A stretch of DNA of 64,000 nt. Origin: Desmodus rotundus. Its lineage: Eukaryota; Chordata; Mammalia; Chiroptera; Phyllostomidae. Below are positions 54,195 through 64,000 of the stretch, piece by piece. The translations under genes and the position numbers were made by a program. Each line of letters begins with the position of its first letter. The stretch's first letter is position 1. The stretch covers positions 13,584,934-13,648,933 of the forward strand of contig NC_071398.1 of assembly GCF_022682495.2 (NCBI RefSeq), given 5' to 3'. Under the pieces are notes generated by a model. That model was given only the letters and a program-made list of their open reading frames with translations, had not been told where the DNA came from and did no database searches.

Positions 54195-54278
54195 TGCGGT
54201 TCAACCCTCTTTTAACAGACTGAGAAACTGAGGCCCAGAAAGATTAGGCAAGCTTCCCAGGGCTACAGCAAGTGCAGT
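54195..54278 (-). mobile_element. MIR fragment
   Basis: 'TTTTAACAGACTGAGAAACT' and 'GAGGCCCAGAAAGATTAGGC' match antisense MIR core, 40 bp beyond a more complete MIR. Confidence 0.65.
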
Positions 54279-54506
54279 GGGGTGAGGAAGAGTAGAGAAG
54301 TGATCAGGACTTGGGTTAGAGGGCGCCCACAGACCCAGACCTTCACGCCAGGCCTCAGTGAGCCCCAGCTCATGGCTCCTTCCTGCCCTGCTGCCCGTGT
54401 CCCTGTCACACTGCCCAGTCTGACGGGCCTCTGCCGTCTCACTGCCCTCACCGTTCATCCCACCAGCCTGGATCCTTGAACTCCTGGGCTCCTATAGCCA
54501 GGTGCC
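54278..54506. other. Noncoding stretch, nothing recognised
   Basis: Opposed frames of 62-85 codons; no repeat called. Confidence 0.45.
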
Positions 54507-54676
54507 CAGCCTGTTTCCCAGGTTCAGACCCAAGAGCAGGTGACACCTTTTGTCCTCTCCCATGATCTCAGTCTGATGGGTTCCTCTTCTTAGCCTTGCA
54601 CACATAACTGCTCCTCATTCACGCACGATGAAAGGTCCAGACACAACCTCCGCCGAAGACACTGTGCGGGTTGCTG
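54507..54676 (+). repeat. Diverged duplicated segment, copy A
   Basis: It shares order and roughly three quarters of its bases with 55768-55938: CAGCCTGTTTCCC, GGTTCAGACCCAAGAG, TGATGGGTTCCTCTTC and GCGGGTTGCTG here. The two copies have the same orientation and are 1.26 kb apart. Either an old local duplication or two copies of an unnamed repeat. Confidence 0.7.
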
Positions 54677-54789
54677 GGAACGTGGAGGTACAATGAGCGT
54701 GTGTTCCATGGGAAGGAAGGGACAGGGAGAGATGGTCACAGGGCAATGGGCCTGATCACTTCCACCGCTTCAAGGAACCCCCGCCCCTT

Positions 54790-55000
54790 CCCATGGGCAA
54801 GGTGGGACATTTGCCTTTTCAAAGAGTCTTGCTGGCTGTGATATGGACACAGATTAGAGGGGACACAGGAAGTATCAGGCTACCAGGCCAGCTTGGTTTG
54901 CTGGGAGAATGTGGCAAGCAAAGGCAGATGAAGGACCCAACAAAGGGAGGCGCAGCAAGGACAGATGGGGACAGTGGAGGCAGGAAGTGTTAAGAAGTTC
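54790..55000 (-). mobile_element. L2 internal fragment
   Basis: 'TTTTCAAAGAGTCTTGCTGG' and 'CTGTGATATGGACACAGATT' resemble antisense L2 (ttaaaagatcactctggctgctgtgtgg). Confidence 0.5.
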
Positions 55001-55767
55001 ATATGAAGAGCAAACAGCACTTGGTAACCAGTTTGCTGGGGGTGGGGGGAGGCAGGGAGAGGGCACAGCAGGAGCCGGTGGTCACAATGGGCTTCATAGC
55101 TGCACTCAGCTTTGGGCCTGGGGCAGAGGAAGTGAGTTGAATTATAGGCAGAGCCCCAGCCCTCTGCAAATGCAAACCCTTAACAGCTCCTTTGAATCTA
55201 CTGAAAAGAAAAAGAAATGACTGCCACCATGCTGCAGTCTTTCATCCCAGCTCACTGCGCTGACAGGCCTGACCTGTAGGATGCCAGATACTGTCCCTGC
55301 GAGTGAGGGGCAGAGATGCTCTGGGGTAAGATTCACACAACCTGAGGGCGCTGGGTTTCTGCCAAAGACAAAAGAAAGGGGCGGGCTTAGTGTTTAACCA
55401 AAGATTTGTTAAGCTTCTTTTTTGAACATGAAAACTATGCATCTCAAAAACAATGGCCTCTGAGGAGAGAAGTTCAGGCCAATTCCTCAAAGTGTGCGAA
55501 GACCAAGAGGTTGCAAACACTTTTGCACAAATGGGACACCCTAAGGTCCTTCAAAAGCCTTTCAAAGCTTGCAGGAGAAAAAAACTTACTCCCAAGTGAC
55601 AGATGGGGACACTGAGGTGCAGATGGCATGAGCGACTCAAGACCTCACTCCTCACCACTGCAGAGAGACCTCTAGTCTTTCTGAGCAGCAGGACAGAGGA
55701 GGGGTCAAGTGCATGAGACCCATGCAGGTCCAATGTCAGGCCTCAGGGGTGCTGGCAGCTGTGTGTC
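55000..55767. other. Noncoding stretch
   Basis: No gene recognised. A weak antisense MIR trace lies at 55590-55650 ('GTGACAGATGGGGACACTGA'). Confidence 0.4.
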
Positions 55768-55938
55768 CAGCCCGTTTCCTCCAGTTCAGACCTAAAGAGA
55801 GGGTGGCCCCTTTGTTCCCCTCCTCAGATCCCCATCTGAGGGGTTCTTCTTCACAGCCTTCCACACTTAACCGTTCCTCACTTGTTCACAACTAAATGTC
55901 CAGACAGGACCTCAGTAGCAGATACCATGCGGGTGCTG
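55768..55938 (+). repeat. Diverged duplicated segment, copy B
   Basis: Counterpart of 54507-54676: CAGCCCGTTTCCTCC, AGTTCAGACCTAAAGAG, TGAGGGGTTCTTCTTC, AAATGTCCAGACAGGACCTC and GCGGGTGCTG. Small indels separate the copies, so the event is old. Confidence 0.7.
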
Positions 55939-55939
55939 A

Positions 55940-56085
55940 CTCAGCTCCTCTAAGCCCCCCGGTTCATGTCTGTAAAGTGGGAGCACAGTAGTACCTGTCT
56001 CGGGGGAGCTGGGACGAGTCGATGGGACCAAGAGTGTGGAGCACTTCCTATACTGTCCCATGTGTAGTAAGAACAGGGTACGTGT
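55940..56085 (+). mobile_element. MIR fragment
   Basis: 'CCGGTTCATGTCTGTAAAGT', 'GGGAGCACAGTAGTACCTGT' and 'GATGGGACCAAGAGTGTGGA' follow the sense MIR 3' half, immediately downstream of the duplicated segment. Confidence 0.6.
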
Positions 56086-56500
56086 GACTGTCACTGCTTC
56101 CAGGCCCCAGGCAGACTCTCCACTGGGAAGCCCAGCATTCCTTCGTCATGGACAGTTTTGACAGGCTGGGCAAGGAGGGTCCCTGCTCTGAGGTGTCTCA
56201 CGTGCAGCAATGGTGGGGGTCTGCTCCGAAGTAGCAGTGGTGCAGGGGGCTGAGGGAATTTCTGCACAGGGAGGAATGAATACAGAGGACAGGAGAAGGT
56301 GCCAGCGAAAGAGAAAAGAGACCCTCTTGAAAAAGTGACTTGTTAGGTCTCTTCAGACACGCACCATCTCGGGGAGGAAGAGGCAAAGGCTCCCTGACCA
56401 CTCAGATGCAGACATGCGAACAGAGGAGAGGCCGGGGCTCTCCCAATAACCGTTGTAAGCTTCATCTCAGAAGGCCTGCCAGGTGCCCCTCTAAGGGTGT
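56085..56500. other. Noncoding stretch, nothing recognised
   Basis: Opposed frames of 60-67 codons only. Confidence 0.45.
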
Positions 56501-56502
56501 CT

Positions 56503-56998
56503 GCCTAAGTACTGCTGTGTAATAAACCACCCCAAAACTTAGTAGCACAACCAAGGACTACGTAGCATTCTCACAGATTCTGGGGGTAGGAATTCAGGTG
56601 GGGCACAGTGGATATGGCTTGTCTGCTCAGCAATGGGTGAGTCTTCAGCAGGACAGATTCAAATGGCCAGGAGTGACTTGGAGTCACCCGAAGGCTTCTT
56701 CATCCCCATGACTTGATGGGGACGATCGGAAGGCTGGGCTCTGCTGGGATGGTCGACTGGAGCAGATGGCCTTTTCCAGCATGGCAGCCCCAGAGCTCCC
56801 AGATACTGAATTCTAGCAACAAGATGGAAGCTACAGAGCCACTGCAATCTACTTTCCCATGTCTGAGAACGTCAATTCTGCCCTGTTGTACAGGTTAAAG
56901 TCATCACACTTTCATCCAGACTCAAGGATTCAGGACACAGAGCCCATCTCTACAGGGGAGGGATGTCAAAGAATCCGCATGCATGTTCTCAAACCTCC
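56503..56998 (-). mobile_element. MaLR/MLT1-type solo LTR (copy 4)
   Basis: 'AGTACTGCTGTGTAATAAAC', 'CACCCCAAAACTTAGTAGCA', 'CAGATTCTGGGGGTAGGAAT', then 'CAGGGGAGGGATGTCAAAGA' near the far end. Same order and orientation as copies 1-3. No retroviral interior is present. Confidence 0.7.
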
Positions 56999-57084
56999 GG
57001 AGGGGAGCCGTTCTAAATGCCTCTCAAGGGAGTCGACAGTCTCTGAGTGGGGAGCGGAATCTCCCAGAATGCCACGGCATTTAA

Positions 57085-57250
57085 GAGCTTGGAGAACGGT
57101 TAGGGACCTCTACCCCTACACTTTAGAGATGAGGAAGGAGTTAAGGAATGGCACTTGCTATAGGACAGTTGGGGATACTGAGGCCCAGGGAAGAGCACAG
57201 CTTGCCCCGGAGATGACAGCACACTTGGATCTTCCATCATTCATGATACT
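57085..57250 (-). mobile_element. MIR fragment
   Basis: 'CTACACTTTAGAGATGAGGA' and 'TTGGGGATACTGAGGCCCAG' match antisense MIR core; the rest is loose. Confidence 0.55.
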
Positions 57251-57730
57251 GAGGAGAACTTGGATACCTGAAGCTCATGGGTAAAATGCAAATGCTGTCT
57301 TAGCCCTTTGCTTTAACCCTTCCACCCAGTTTCTTAACATTAGCTGTAGGGTACAGTGAGGAGCCAACAGACGATGAAGAACCATGGGATGGGACAAAGC
57401 TGAGGATCAGCTCGGGACCTGGACATTCTCATTGTCCTTCCCGTGAAGGGGGCCCCGAGGTCCAGAGAGAAGGGACTGGCCATGACACTAGACCTATGCT
57501 CAGGTCGTTTGTAGTAAACTGACCAGACACAGCGGTAGCTATGTTTAAGTTAATTTGGGGTAAATTTCATAATGTGATGTAAATCCACTCAACTAACATT
57601 TGTGTTTCTCTTAGAAGATTCTAAGGACTGAATGCCTCTCTAGAGGCAGGTAGAGAGCTCAAACGTTTGGAGTCAAGGTGCCTGTGACCAGGTTTGCAAG
57701 CCAAGCAACGTATTTCTGATGGGTTCTAAA
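57250..57730. other. Noncoding stretch, nothing recognised
   Basis: No gene or repeat supported. Confidence 0.45.
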
Positions 57731-57731
57731 T

Positions 57732-58245
57732 ACAGTTGGCCCCCCTTATCCTTGTTCCAAGCCCCCCAGTGCATGCCTGAAACTGAGGATAGTACCAAAC
57801 CCTATATATACTATGTTTTCTCCTATCCACACATGCCTATGATGTAGTTTAATTTATAAATTAGTCACCATAAGAGAGTACCAACAATAATAAAGTAGAA
57901 CAAGTGTAACGACATACAGTAACAAAACTCATGTGACTGGCTGTGTTATTAAGTACAATAAGGGTCGCTGAGCACAAGCACTGTGAACTGTGACTCTGTG
58001 ACAGTCGATCTGATAATGAGACAGCTACTCGGTGACCAATGGGCGGGGAGCACACCTGGGGCGATGCGGGACAAGGGGAGGACCCGCATCTGGGGGGGGT
58101 ACAAAGCAGGGTGGCACAAGATGTCATCATGCTGCTCAGAATGGTGAGCACAACTTGAAATTTAAGAATCGCTTATTTCTGGAATTTTCCATGTAGTGTT
58201 TTTGGGCCACAGTCAACTGTGGGTACCTGGGAATGCCTGTGGGAT
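57732..58245 (+). mobile_element. Tigger-type (MER44-like) DNA transposon remnant
   Basis: The left terminus CAGTTGGCCCCCCTTATCC is followed by 'CCAGTGCATGCCTGAAACTG', 'AGGATAGTACCAAACCCTAT', 'ATTTATAAATTAGTCACCAT' and 'GCCACAGTCAACTGTGGGTA'. This is the order of a TcMar-Tigger non-autonomous family. The right terminus is not sharp. Confidence 0.8.
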
Positions 58246-59185
58246 CGTTGCAGGCTCTTTCCTTTTCCCAGTGGGCTGCTCTCCAGTAAACAGGAGAGGG
58301 GCCAAGAAAAGTCTCTATAAACAACTTAGTGTTAGTTCTTACACACACAGTAAGTTTTCACCTTCCCTACAGGTGAGATCCTGGCTCACTCTGGAAGTTA
58401 TATAAGAGGGTATTATGTATTCTACGGTCCGGCACCCTCTCCCTGGCCTTCACCATTTCTAGATTCTATCTACTGCCAGTCCCATCAGACCACGTGACCC
58501 CACGAGCTAATTCCAGACCACTCATTCCTTACAGACTCCCACAGCGCTGGACAAAGGAACAGACACACAGTAGGAGCTGGATTGAGTCAAATTTCTTTGC
58601 TGGGTGATTAAATGTGAAAGGTCCTGGCACACAGTGGGTAGTCAGTGACTGGCATGAACCTGAGTATTCATTTGCTGATGGAATCCTTGTATTTTCAGTT
58701 ACAAAAGGCATTTATACTTTAAGGGGTAACCTGAATAAAGAGGGGGTGGGCCAGAAAAGGAAAGAGGAGGCCACAATAATGAGCCCAACCTTGCAGTTCT
58801 CTCACTAATAAGGCAGAGACCCCAGGAGGCAGGCAGAGCAGTAGAAAGAGTTTGCCTTAGTGTTTTGGGAAAGAAAAGCTTAAATGCCAATAATTATCCT
58901 CTATGGGCTGAATGTCCCCAGTCTAAGGGCACCAGGGGAGCATGTCCCAGACTCTCCCTAAGTACAGAGGGGACACTTTGGTTTTGAGCTACCGGCTTTG
59001 AAGCTATAGTCATCAGGGATTCTATTTAACTCTTTTTGCGGCTTCAGAAAATGCTGGTTTCCAATTTAGTTTTTTGTATGGCAGAGCAAGTCTCTTACCC
59101 ACCTCCTCCTATTGTGGTGAAATAAAGAGAATTTAGAAACATAGGAGAGACACACACACACACGATACTACATTCTGGCAATGTC
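58245..59185. other. Noncoding stretch
   Basis: A short sense MIR/L2 3' trace lies at 58615-58690 ('GGTCCTGGCACACAGTGGGT'). A (CA)n run occurs at 59149-59162. No gene recognised. Confidence 0.45.
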
Positions 59186-59189
59186 TGTA

Positions 59190-59440
59190 CACTTGACCCT
59201 TGAACAACAGAAGTTTTGAACTTACATATGGATATTTTTTCAATACTGTAAATACAGTTTTTCTTCTTTACAATTTTCTCAACACTTTCTCTTCTTTGGC
59301 CTCCTTTATTGTAAGAACACAGTATATAATACATATAACATACAAATGTGTGTTAATCGACTGCTTATGTTATCAGTAAGGCTTCATGTCAACAGTGGGC
59401 TATCAGTAGTGAAACGCTGGGGAGTCCATAGTATGCTCTG
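59190..59440 (+). mobile_element. Tigger-type DNA transposon remnant
   Basis: 'CTTGACCCTTGAACAACAGA', 'TTTTTTCAATACTGTAAATA', 'ATTGTAAGAACACAGTATAT', 'TGTGTTAATCGACTGCTTAT' and 'GTCAACAGTGGGCTATCAGT' follow a Tigger family in order. The right end is missing. Confidence 0.82.
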
Positions 59441-59454
59441 GGGACTAAGCCCAA

Positions 59455-59665
59455 CAGTGCAGATGGAAAGAACTAGGTTTGTAGCCACACAGACCCACTT
59501 CACGTTGTCCTAGCCATGGGACCTCGACAGAGAAACTTGAACTCTGAGTCTGAGTCTCCACACCTCAAAAATCACAGCAGCCATGCCAACCTCATGCAGT
59601 TGTTGCATCAGATGACAAACCTCCAGAAGTGCCGGAGACCAGTGGGTGTTCAGTCCTGTCAGTAG
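59455..59665 (+). mobile_element. MIR element
   Basis: 'GGGACCTCGACAGAGAAACT', 'GAGTCTGAGTCTCCACACCT' and 'CCTCATGCAGTTGTTGCATC' follow the sense MIR core and 3' half. Confidence 0.6.
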
Positions 59666-59869
59666 CTCTTTTCCACTTCTACACATTTCTTTAATTTATT
59701 ACTGAAATTTTTAACAATCAGTATATGATACCAAGAGTATAAGTAAGGTAGAAATGGAGGTGTGAGCCTAAACAAAGAGCAAAAAAATACATAGGAAAAA
59801 TAAGGCTCAGCCTGAAATCCCAAAAGCATCCTGGGCCTTGCTACCCGAGTACAGAGCTCAGCTATCAAT

Positions 59870-60200
59870 AGTCATTAGTGATTTAAAATGGCATCTCTTG
59901 CAAAACAATCAGTAAAAGGGTGAAAGAAAAGACGGCCCATCTGGGGCTTCAAAATTTACAGCAAGAAACAGTGTTTTCAATATGACACCTGCACCACCCA
60001 TGATTAATCAGATCCCGGCCCTCCGTCTGCCGGGAAATCTCTGCAGTCTGTTCCCAGTGCCTTCGAAGATAAAGGCTGACCTGGCTCCCCTTGCCTAATA
60101 ATAATTTATAGATGTGCAAACATTCACCACAACAATTACGGGTCGGCCCTGATGAAATTCCAGGAGCACGAGCCAGGAAAGACCTGAGCCGGCATCATAA
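59870..60200. promoter_or_regulatory. Candidate conserved noncoding element
   Basis: A repeat-free block containing the perfect 10-bp palindrome TGATTAATCA (60001-60010), 'TAATAATAATTTATAGATGT' and 'GGCATCATAAATTCAG'. TGATTAAT on either strand fits a PBX-HOX type site. Enhancer activity is inference from motif and composition. Confidence 0.35.
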
Positions 60201-60291
60201 ATTCAGAAGCAGCCCCACCGGCTGGGATCTGCACATACATTACAGGTCAAGGCTGTGCTCTCAGAGCAGACCTTTCCCAGGGGACAGCGGG

Positions 60292-60304
60292 TTGGGGGGG
60301 GGGT
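60292..60304 (+). repeat. Poly-G run
   Basis: TTGGGGGGGGGGTGCGG: about ten consecutive G. Confidence 0.85.
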
Positions 60305-60324
60305 GCGGTCTGACTCCCTTGAAG

Positions 60325-60478
60325 GATCTGGATGTGCACATGCCAGGGTTTGAACGCCAGCTCTGCAACACTCTTCACTTGGATGTCACTTAACCTCCAT
60401 AAACCTCCATTTTCTCACCTGTAAAAGGGGTGGGTGGGGGTGGGACTTGTTGGCACAGTAGTTGTGAATATGAACAAT
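60325..60478 (+). mobile_element. MIR element
   Basis: 'CCAGGGTTTGAACGCCAGCT', 'CACTTAACCTCCATAAACCT' and 'CCATTTTCTCACCTGTAAAA' are a clear sense MIR. Confidence 0.85.
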
Positions 60479-60955
60479 CATTTCATTTATTCAGTCGATA
60501 AGTACTTAGTAACGATGGTATACCTGATGTATCATTAACAATAATAACTAGCGTTATTGTCATTGTTGGAAATGTACTCCTTTCGGATTCTGTTCTGACT
60601 GTGGCTAGTTTATTCCTCAGGAAGGTAGAGAACTGGAAGAGAAAGATGATGCTGGGGAAGGTGAGATTCTGCTAGCACCTCCCCCGAGCACCCAGAGACT
60701 GGGGCTGGGGGTTTTGCAAAGAGAACAATGAACAAAACCTCTCTTGCTTCTCACAGACAGAACTGTTCAGGGGAAGAGACTGCCGTGACCTGAGGGTTTC
60801 TCCCACGCCAGGCCATTCGCTAGGACGCACTTGAACCCCAGTGATTCTGTTGAGCTCACTGTTATTGCCACCACTGCACTATGATGTAACTGAGATTCTA
60901 AGACATTAAACCCAAAGAAATGGCAATAGGTGGGGCTAAAAAGCCCTCTTACTAT
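60478..60955. other. Noncoding stretch with weak SINE traces
   Basis: A short L2-like end ('TTATTCAGTCGATAAGTACT') lies at 60482-60520 and an antisense MIR trace at 60850-60940 ('GTAACTGAGATTCTAAGACA'). Confidence 0.45.
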
Positions 60956-60959
60956 AGAG

Positions 60960-61228
60960 CAGGGATGTTCAATCAGTGTGCTGCAAGAACTTTTAAAACA
61001 TGCAGTGCCTGACTAGTCAGGGGCACTGACCTCTTTTCCCTTAGATTGTCAAATAAAAAAAAAAATTAAAAAAACCCAGCCAACACAACAATAGCTGTCC
61101 AGTGTGAATGAATCAAAATTATACCGATTTTTTGGTCAGATCAGCAAAAAATATATTTTTGTGTGCGTTGCAGAATTTTAGTAATTAGTTTATGTGTGCC
61201 ATGGGATGAAAAAGGTTGAGAATCACTG
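60960..61228 (+). mobile_element. 270-bp hAT-like element (copy 2)
   Basis: It starts CAGGGATGTTCAATCAGTGT and ends AAAAGGTTGAGAATCACTG. The flanks CTATAGAG and CTATATGC share their first five bases, possibly an eroded 8-bp duplication. Shared blocks with the complement of 19557-19828 include 'GGGGCACTGACCTCTTTT' and 'GCCAACACAACA'. It has no coding capacity. Confidence 0.75.
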
Positions 61229-61229
61229 C

Positions 61230-61778
61230 TATATGCTAATGAATTGGGGGGGAAACCTGTGAGGACAAAGGATACAAAACCTTGTGGCAAGCCCAGCGGG
61301 TCGGGGCTGAAGTAGAAAGATCTGCCGTGGGGCCCGAAGACCCAGCCTCCTCCAGGTGTGTGGAGAAGACGCCTGCCCGGCCTGGGGAAGAACATCCCGT
61401 TCAGAGCAAGGGCCTTCCCTGTCCACCCCCCACAGGAGGCTCCTGAAATGGGGCAGAGACCTGAAATCTGCCCCCGCCCCCATTTCTGCCTCTAGCTCTC
61501 AGATGTCATCCTCAATGGCCACTGGGGACACTCAGGAAGGGGACTGACTTGTCTAGCACTTCATAGCTGCAACTGTTGTCTGCTCTTAGCAAAACCTGAT
61601 CCTTTTTTTTTAATGCAAATTTGAGTACTCTGAATGCCACACACTCAAGGAACACTTTGTCTCTGATTAATCCTAAATGACACTATTCAGTGTGTGTACT
61701 TTCCTTTTCCTTGACTATAAACCTGATTTGTGAAGAAAGATTTGTTCCAGCTGATTGCTTGGCTACAAATCCCATCCT
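61230..61778. other. Noncoding stretch, nothing recognised
   Basis: Opposed frames of 63-84 codons at 61141-61547; no repeat called. Confidence 0.45.
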
Positions 61779-61806
61779 TCAATTTTTTTTTTTTTTTTTT
61801 TTTTTT
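61779..61806 (+). repeat. Poly-T tract
   Basis: About 27 consecutive T. It could be the A-tail of a minus-strand retroposed sequence, but I recognise no body downstream. Confidence 0.9.
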
Positions 61807-61999
61807 GCCTTTCTTGTTACTTAAAAGAACCAAGTTCAGACCTCTGATTTTTCATAGTATTTTGGGGTAGAGAATCTACACTCCGGTCAGTTTAATCCGT
61901 GTCCTGGGAAACCTCTACCCTATTTCAAGCTACCCAGATTTGGGGGTGCTTTAAAAGAAATGTCCCTAGTATAGGCCAGAGGTCAAGTTCATGAGGCAG

Positions 62000-62168
62000 A
62001 CCTCCAAGGACAGAACCCCAGCCAGGTCACTGGCTACATGTGTGATCGTTGACAAGTTGCTAAACTCTCTGTGCTTCCATCACACATATATCATCATAAT
62101 TGTGAGGACTTAAATATTCACACAAGCACTTAAAACAGAGACTGACACATTAAGTCCCCAGTGAACGT
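62000..62168 (+). mobile_element. MIR element
   Basis: 'AGAACCCCAGCCAGGTCACT', 'GACAAGTTGCTAAACTCTCT', 'TAATTGTGAGGACTTAAATA' and 'AAACAGAGACTGACACATTA' follow sense MIR. Confidence 0.8.
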
Positions 62169-62304
62169 CAGCTGGAAGGATCGCGGGCCTTGCAGAACGG
62201 GAGGAGGCAGCTCACACAGTGCTCTCCTGAGAAGTGTGTTGGCCTCTTCTCCCGGGCCTCCGGCGCCCATCTGCGTTTTCTCTCCGCGCGTTTTACTAAA
62301 ACCG

Positions 62305-62402
62305 AGGCTGAGCACTTCCTGTGTCCAGGTATGCTGCCACGAATTTTATAAGAATGATCTCACCATAGCTCCCGGAAGGGCACACAAATAAGTGCATGGC
62401 AC
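62305..62402 (-). mobile_element. MIR/L2-type fragment
   Basis: 'TGAGCACTTCCTGTGTCCAG' and 'TTTTATAAGAATGATCTCAC' resemble antisense MIR 3' half. Confidence 0.5.
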
Positions 62403-62685
62403 CCATTACATGTGGGAGGCAATGAGAGATGACAGGTAGGTCCAGAGCCTGAGCCCTCCAGCCTCCCTGAGCTGCTGCTTCCTGGAGCCCCAGAGCCCCC
62501 CTCCCCACCTCCTCCCCACCCGCTTCATGACCTGAGTCAGGCAGGATGCTGATGTAAGAGAAAACCTTAGAGATATGACATGCTTATATCTCTATGATCA
62601 GCTCAGGCACAACGAATCCCAAAGAAAATTCTAGAAAGGAGTCCTGGAAGGCCACCCAGTTTCCTCCAGGGTACAGGGGGAGCAG
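62402..62685. other. Noncoding stretch, nothing recognised
   Basis: A C-rich patch (62490-62525) is the only feature. Confidence 0.45.
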
Positions 62686-62687
62686 AG

Positions 62688-62960
62688 GGTACCAGAGAGC
62701 AGCCAAACCAAATACAGTGTGATTCCACGTACAAGACACGCGCACGCAGAGCAAACGCCACCTCAACAGTGGTGGCCGGTGGGGAGCAGCGATAGACGGG
62801 AAAGGGCTGGTGGGAACTTGCTGGGCGGATGCAGATGTTTTACATCTTGTTGGCACTTTGACTACACGGTGATGCATTTGTCAAAAGTCATTGAATAGCA
62901 TTTCACTGTAGGTGAATTTTGACCTCCATGAGTGATAATTTTTTAAAAGACACAGAACTG
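62688..62960 (+). mobile_element. LINE-1 3' end
   Basis: 'ACCAAATACAGTGTGATTCC', 'CAACAGTGGTGGCCGGTGGG', 'GTTGGCACTTTGACTACACG' and 'CACTGTAGGTGAATTTTGAC' resemble the L1 3' UTR in order (tgtatgattccattt ... gaatagtggttacc ... tgggtgctgg). It ends in an A-rich stretch. Confidence 0.55.
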
Positions 62961-63890
62961 AGAAGAGTGGAATGGACCAGGGGAGGGTGGCAGGAGAGCA
63001 GCGGGGTGACGCAGCTGCGGGACGCAGGCGTGGGCAACGGTGCGGGCATGGCTGTGGCACAGGAGGGGCTGCCAAGAGGGAAGGCTCAGACTCAGAGCAC
63101 GCTCAGCCCAGCCATTATCCCTCACATGGGCACAGTCAGAGCTTTGGAGGCCTTGAGGGGTCCATGCTCTCTTGTCGGTACTCCCATCTCTCATCCCATG
63201 GTCCATCTCCATCCACACCTCCTTGGCAGAAGTTCAAGGGAAACCCCAACAAGAGCAAACCCTTTCTCAGACCCACACAAAAAAAGGCCCAGTACATTGA
63301 TTCCCTGCAAATCCACCTTTGCTGTTGCCTTGTGCTGTTGGCCTCACAAATCTCAGCTCCTCTAATCTTTCCTGCTTCTAAAGGGACCCACGAAGAGTTT
63401 GCGTTGAGGGACACAGAGTCTTGATACCAGTCAGCAGGAAGGCAGAAAATCAGGTGCTGATGGTACCTGAAAGTCATCCCAGAGAAGGTGGTGAGTGCGA
63501 GGGGCCCGCTGTTTACTGATGCCCCGCCTCCATGGGGTGGGCTCCCTAGAAACACTGGAGCCCAGAGAAGGTGCCACCAACATTCCCGCAGCCCCAGAAC
63601 CAAGAAGTCCATGGCCTTGACTCTGCCCTCCTGCGTGTCTTTTCTGGCCGTGCTGGGATGAGGGCCGCGATGCCAGCACTGCCTTCCACCATGGTTTGAG
63701 CAGTCTAAACATGCCCCAAGGGTGTACAGGGCCTGTCTCCTCATCTGTGCCCAGCCCAAACGCTCAGTGCCCGATTCACTTACACTGTACGTTTTAAATT
63801 ATTTGATGTGCATTGTTCTCGACCCCCAACGCCCCACCCCCAGTCACCTGCATCTTAGCCATGCCTGCCATGGGAGTTACCAAATAGATG
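62960..63890. other. GC-rich noncoding stretch holding the longest ORF
   Basis: A 207-codon minus frame (63136-63759) is the longest in the window. It is opposed by 148- and 150-codon plus frames and a 93-codon minus frame. No domain, signal peptide or conserved pattern is visible, so I do not call it a gene. Confidence 0.5.
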
Positions 63891-63894
63891 AAGC

Positions 63895-64000
63895 TCTGTC
63901 TCACCTCCATCCTCTACATCGGCTACTCCCTCTACCCTGGCTATGTTTCCTCCTACTTTATCTTTCCAGCAATTTGCCTTTCCCCTCCAGATTCAGCTCT
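63895..64000 (+). mobile_element. Possible L2 fragment running off the edge
   Basis: 'GGCTACTCCCTCTACCCTGG' and the C/T-rich text after it resemble sense L2 (ttccctctgcctggaatgccc). The window ends within it. Confidence 0.35.

Noticed and set aside
54321..54334. TTAGAGGGCGCC as a CTCF site
   Set aside because: Only about 10 of 14 core positions fit; the first half of the motif is absent.
63136..63759. Longest open frame (207 codons, minus strand)
   Set aside because: Two plus-strand frames of about 150 codons overlap it, it shows no domain or signal sequence, and the region is GC-rich, which favours chance open frames.

Overview
This window reads as nuclear DNA of a placental mammal, most likely a bat. 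The bat call rests on three tRNA-derived SINEs of the VES type (about 8.7, 36.7 and 51.7 kb), a family known from bats of the Yangochiroptera group. The rest of the repeat content is the usual eutherian mix: MIR, L2, decayed L1, MaLR/MLT1-type LTRs, MER20 and MER5 hAT elements, and Tigger elements. The short 'CCAGTAGGGGGCGC'-bearing VES form and the absence of any Helitron I can recognise point weakly away from Myotis-like genomes, but I would not name a family of bats on three copies.

I found no protein-coding exon, tRNA, rRNA or known ncRNA gene that I could defend. Every open frame is short (207 codons at most), most overlap open frames on the other strand, and none shows a recognisable domain, splice-bounded exon or codon pattern. 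The window is therefore intergenic or deep-intron DNA.

Layout. 1-9 kb: old repeats (MER5-like, L1, a MaLR-type LTR carrying a nested MER20, MIRs, an MLT1 LTR), ending in a VES SINE that keeps a full CTCF-type motif. 9-24 kb: MIR and L2 remnants, an L1 3' end, an MIR split by a hAT element, an MLT1 LTR, and a second MLT1 LTR split by a 270-bp hAT element. 23.6-24.7 kb: an old LTR-like repeat holding a Tigger fragment and a 400-bp GGAT/GGGT minisatellite. 26.8-33.5 kb: two copies of one AT-rich MER-type element, long L2 remnants, another MaLR-type LTR. 33.5-42.7 kb: a homopurine tract, the second VES, L2 remnants in opposite orientations, and an AT-rich unique block at 39.7-40.25 kb. 42.8-44.5 kb: Tigger plus L1 remnants. 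49.0-52.1 kb: an old L1-related block interrupted by a TA-flanked MITE and the third VES. 52.4-64 kb: two more MaLR-type LTRs, a diverged 170-bp duplicated segment, two Tigger elements, the second copy of the 270-bp hAT element, and an L1 3' end.

There are no genes here to work together. What the sequence offers is a layered insertion history and a few non-repetitive blocks with homeodomain-type motifs that could be conserved regulatory DNA. I saw no undescribed biological system. The candidates in the findings list are modest and each needs a stated comparison to confirm. All repeat family calls were made by eye against remembered consensus patterns, so boundaries are approximate and a RepeatMasker run would be decisive.
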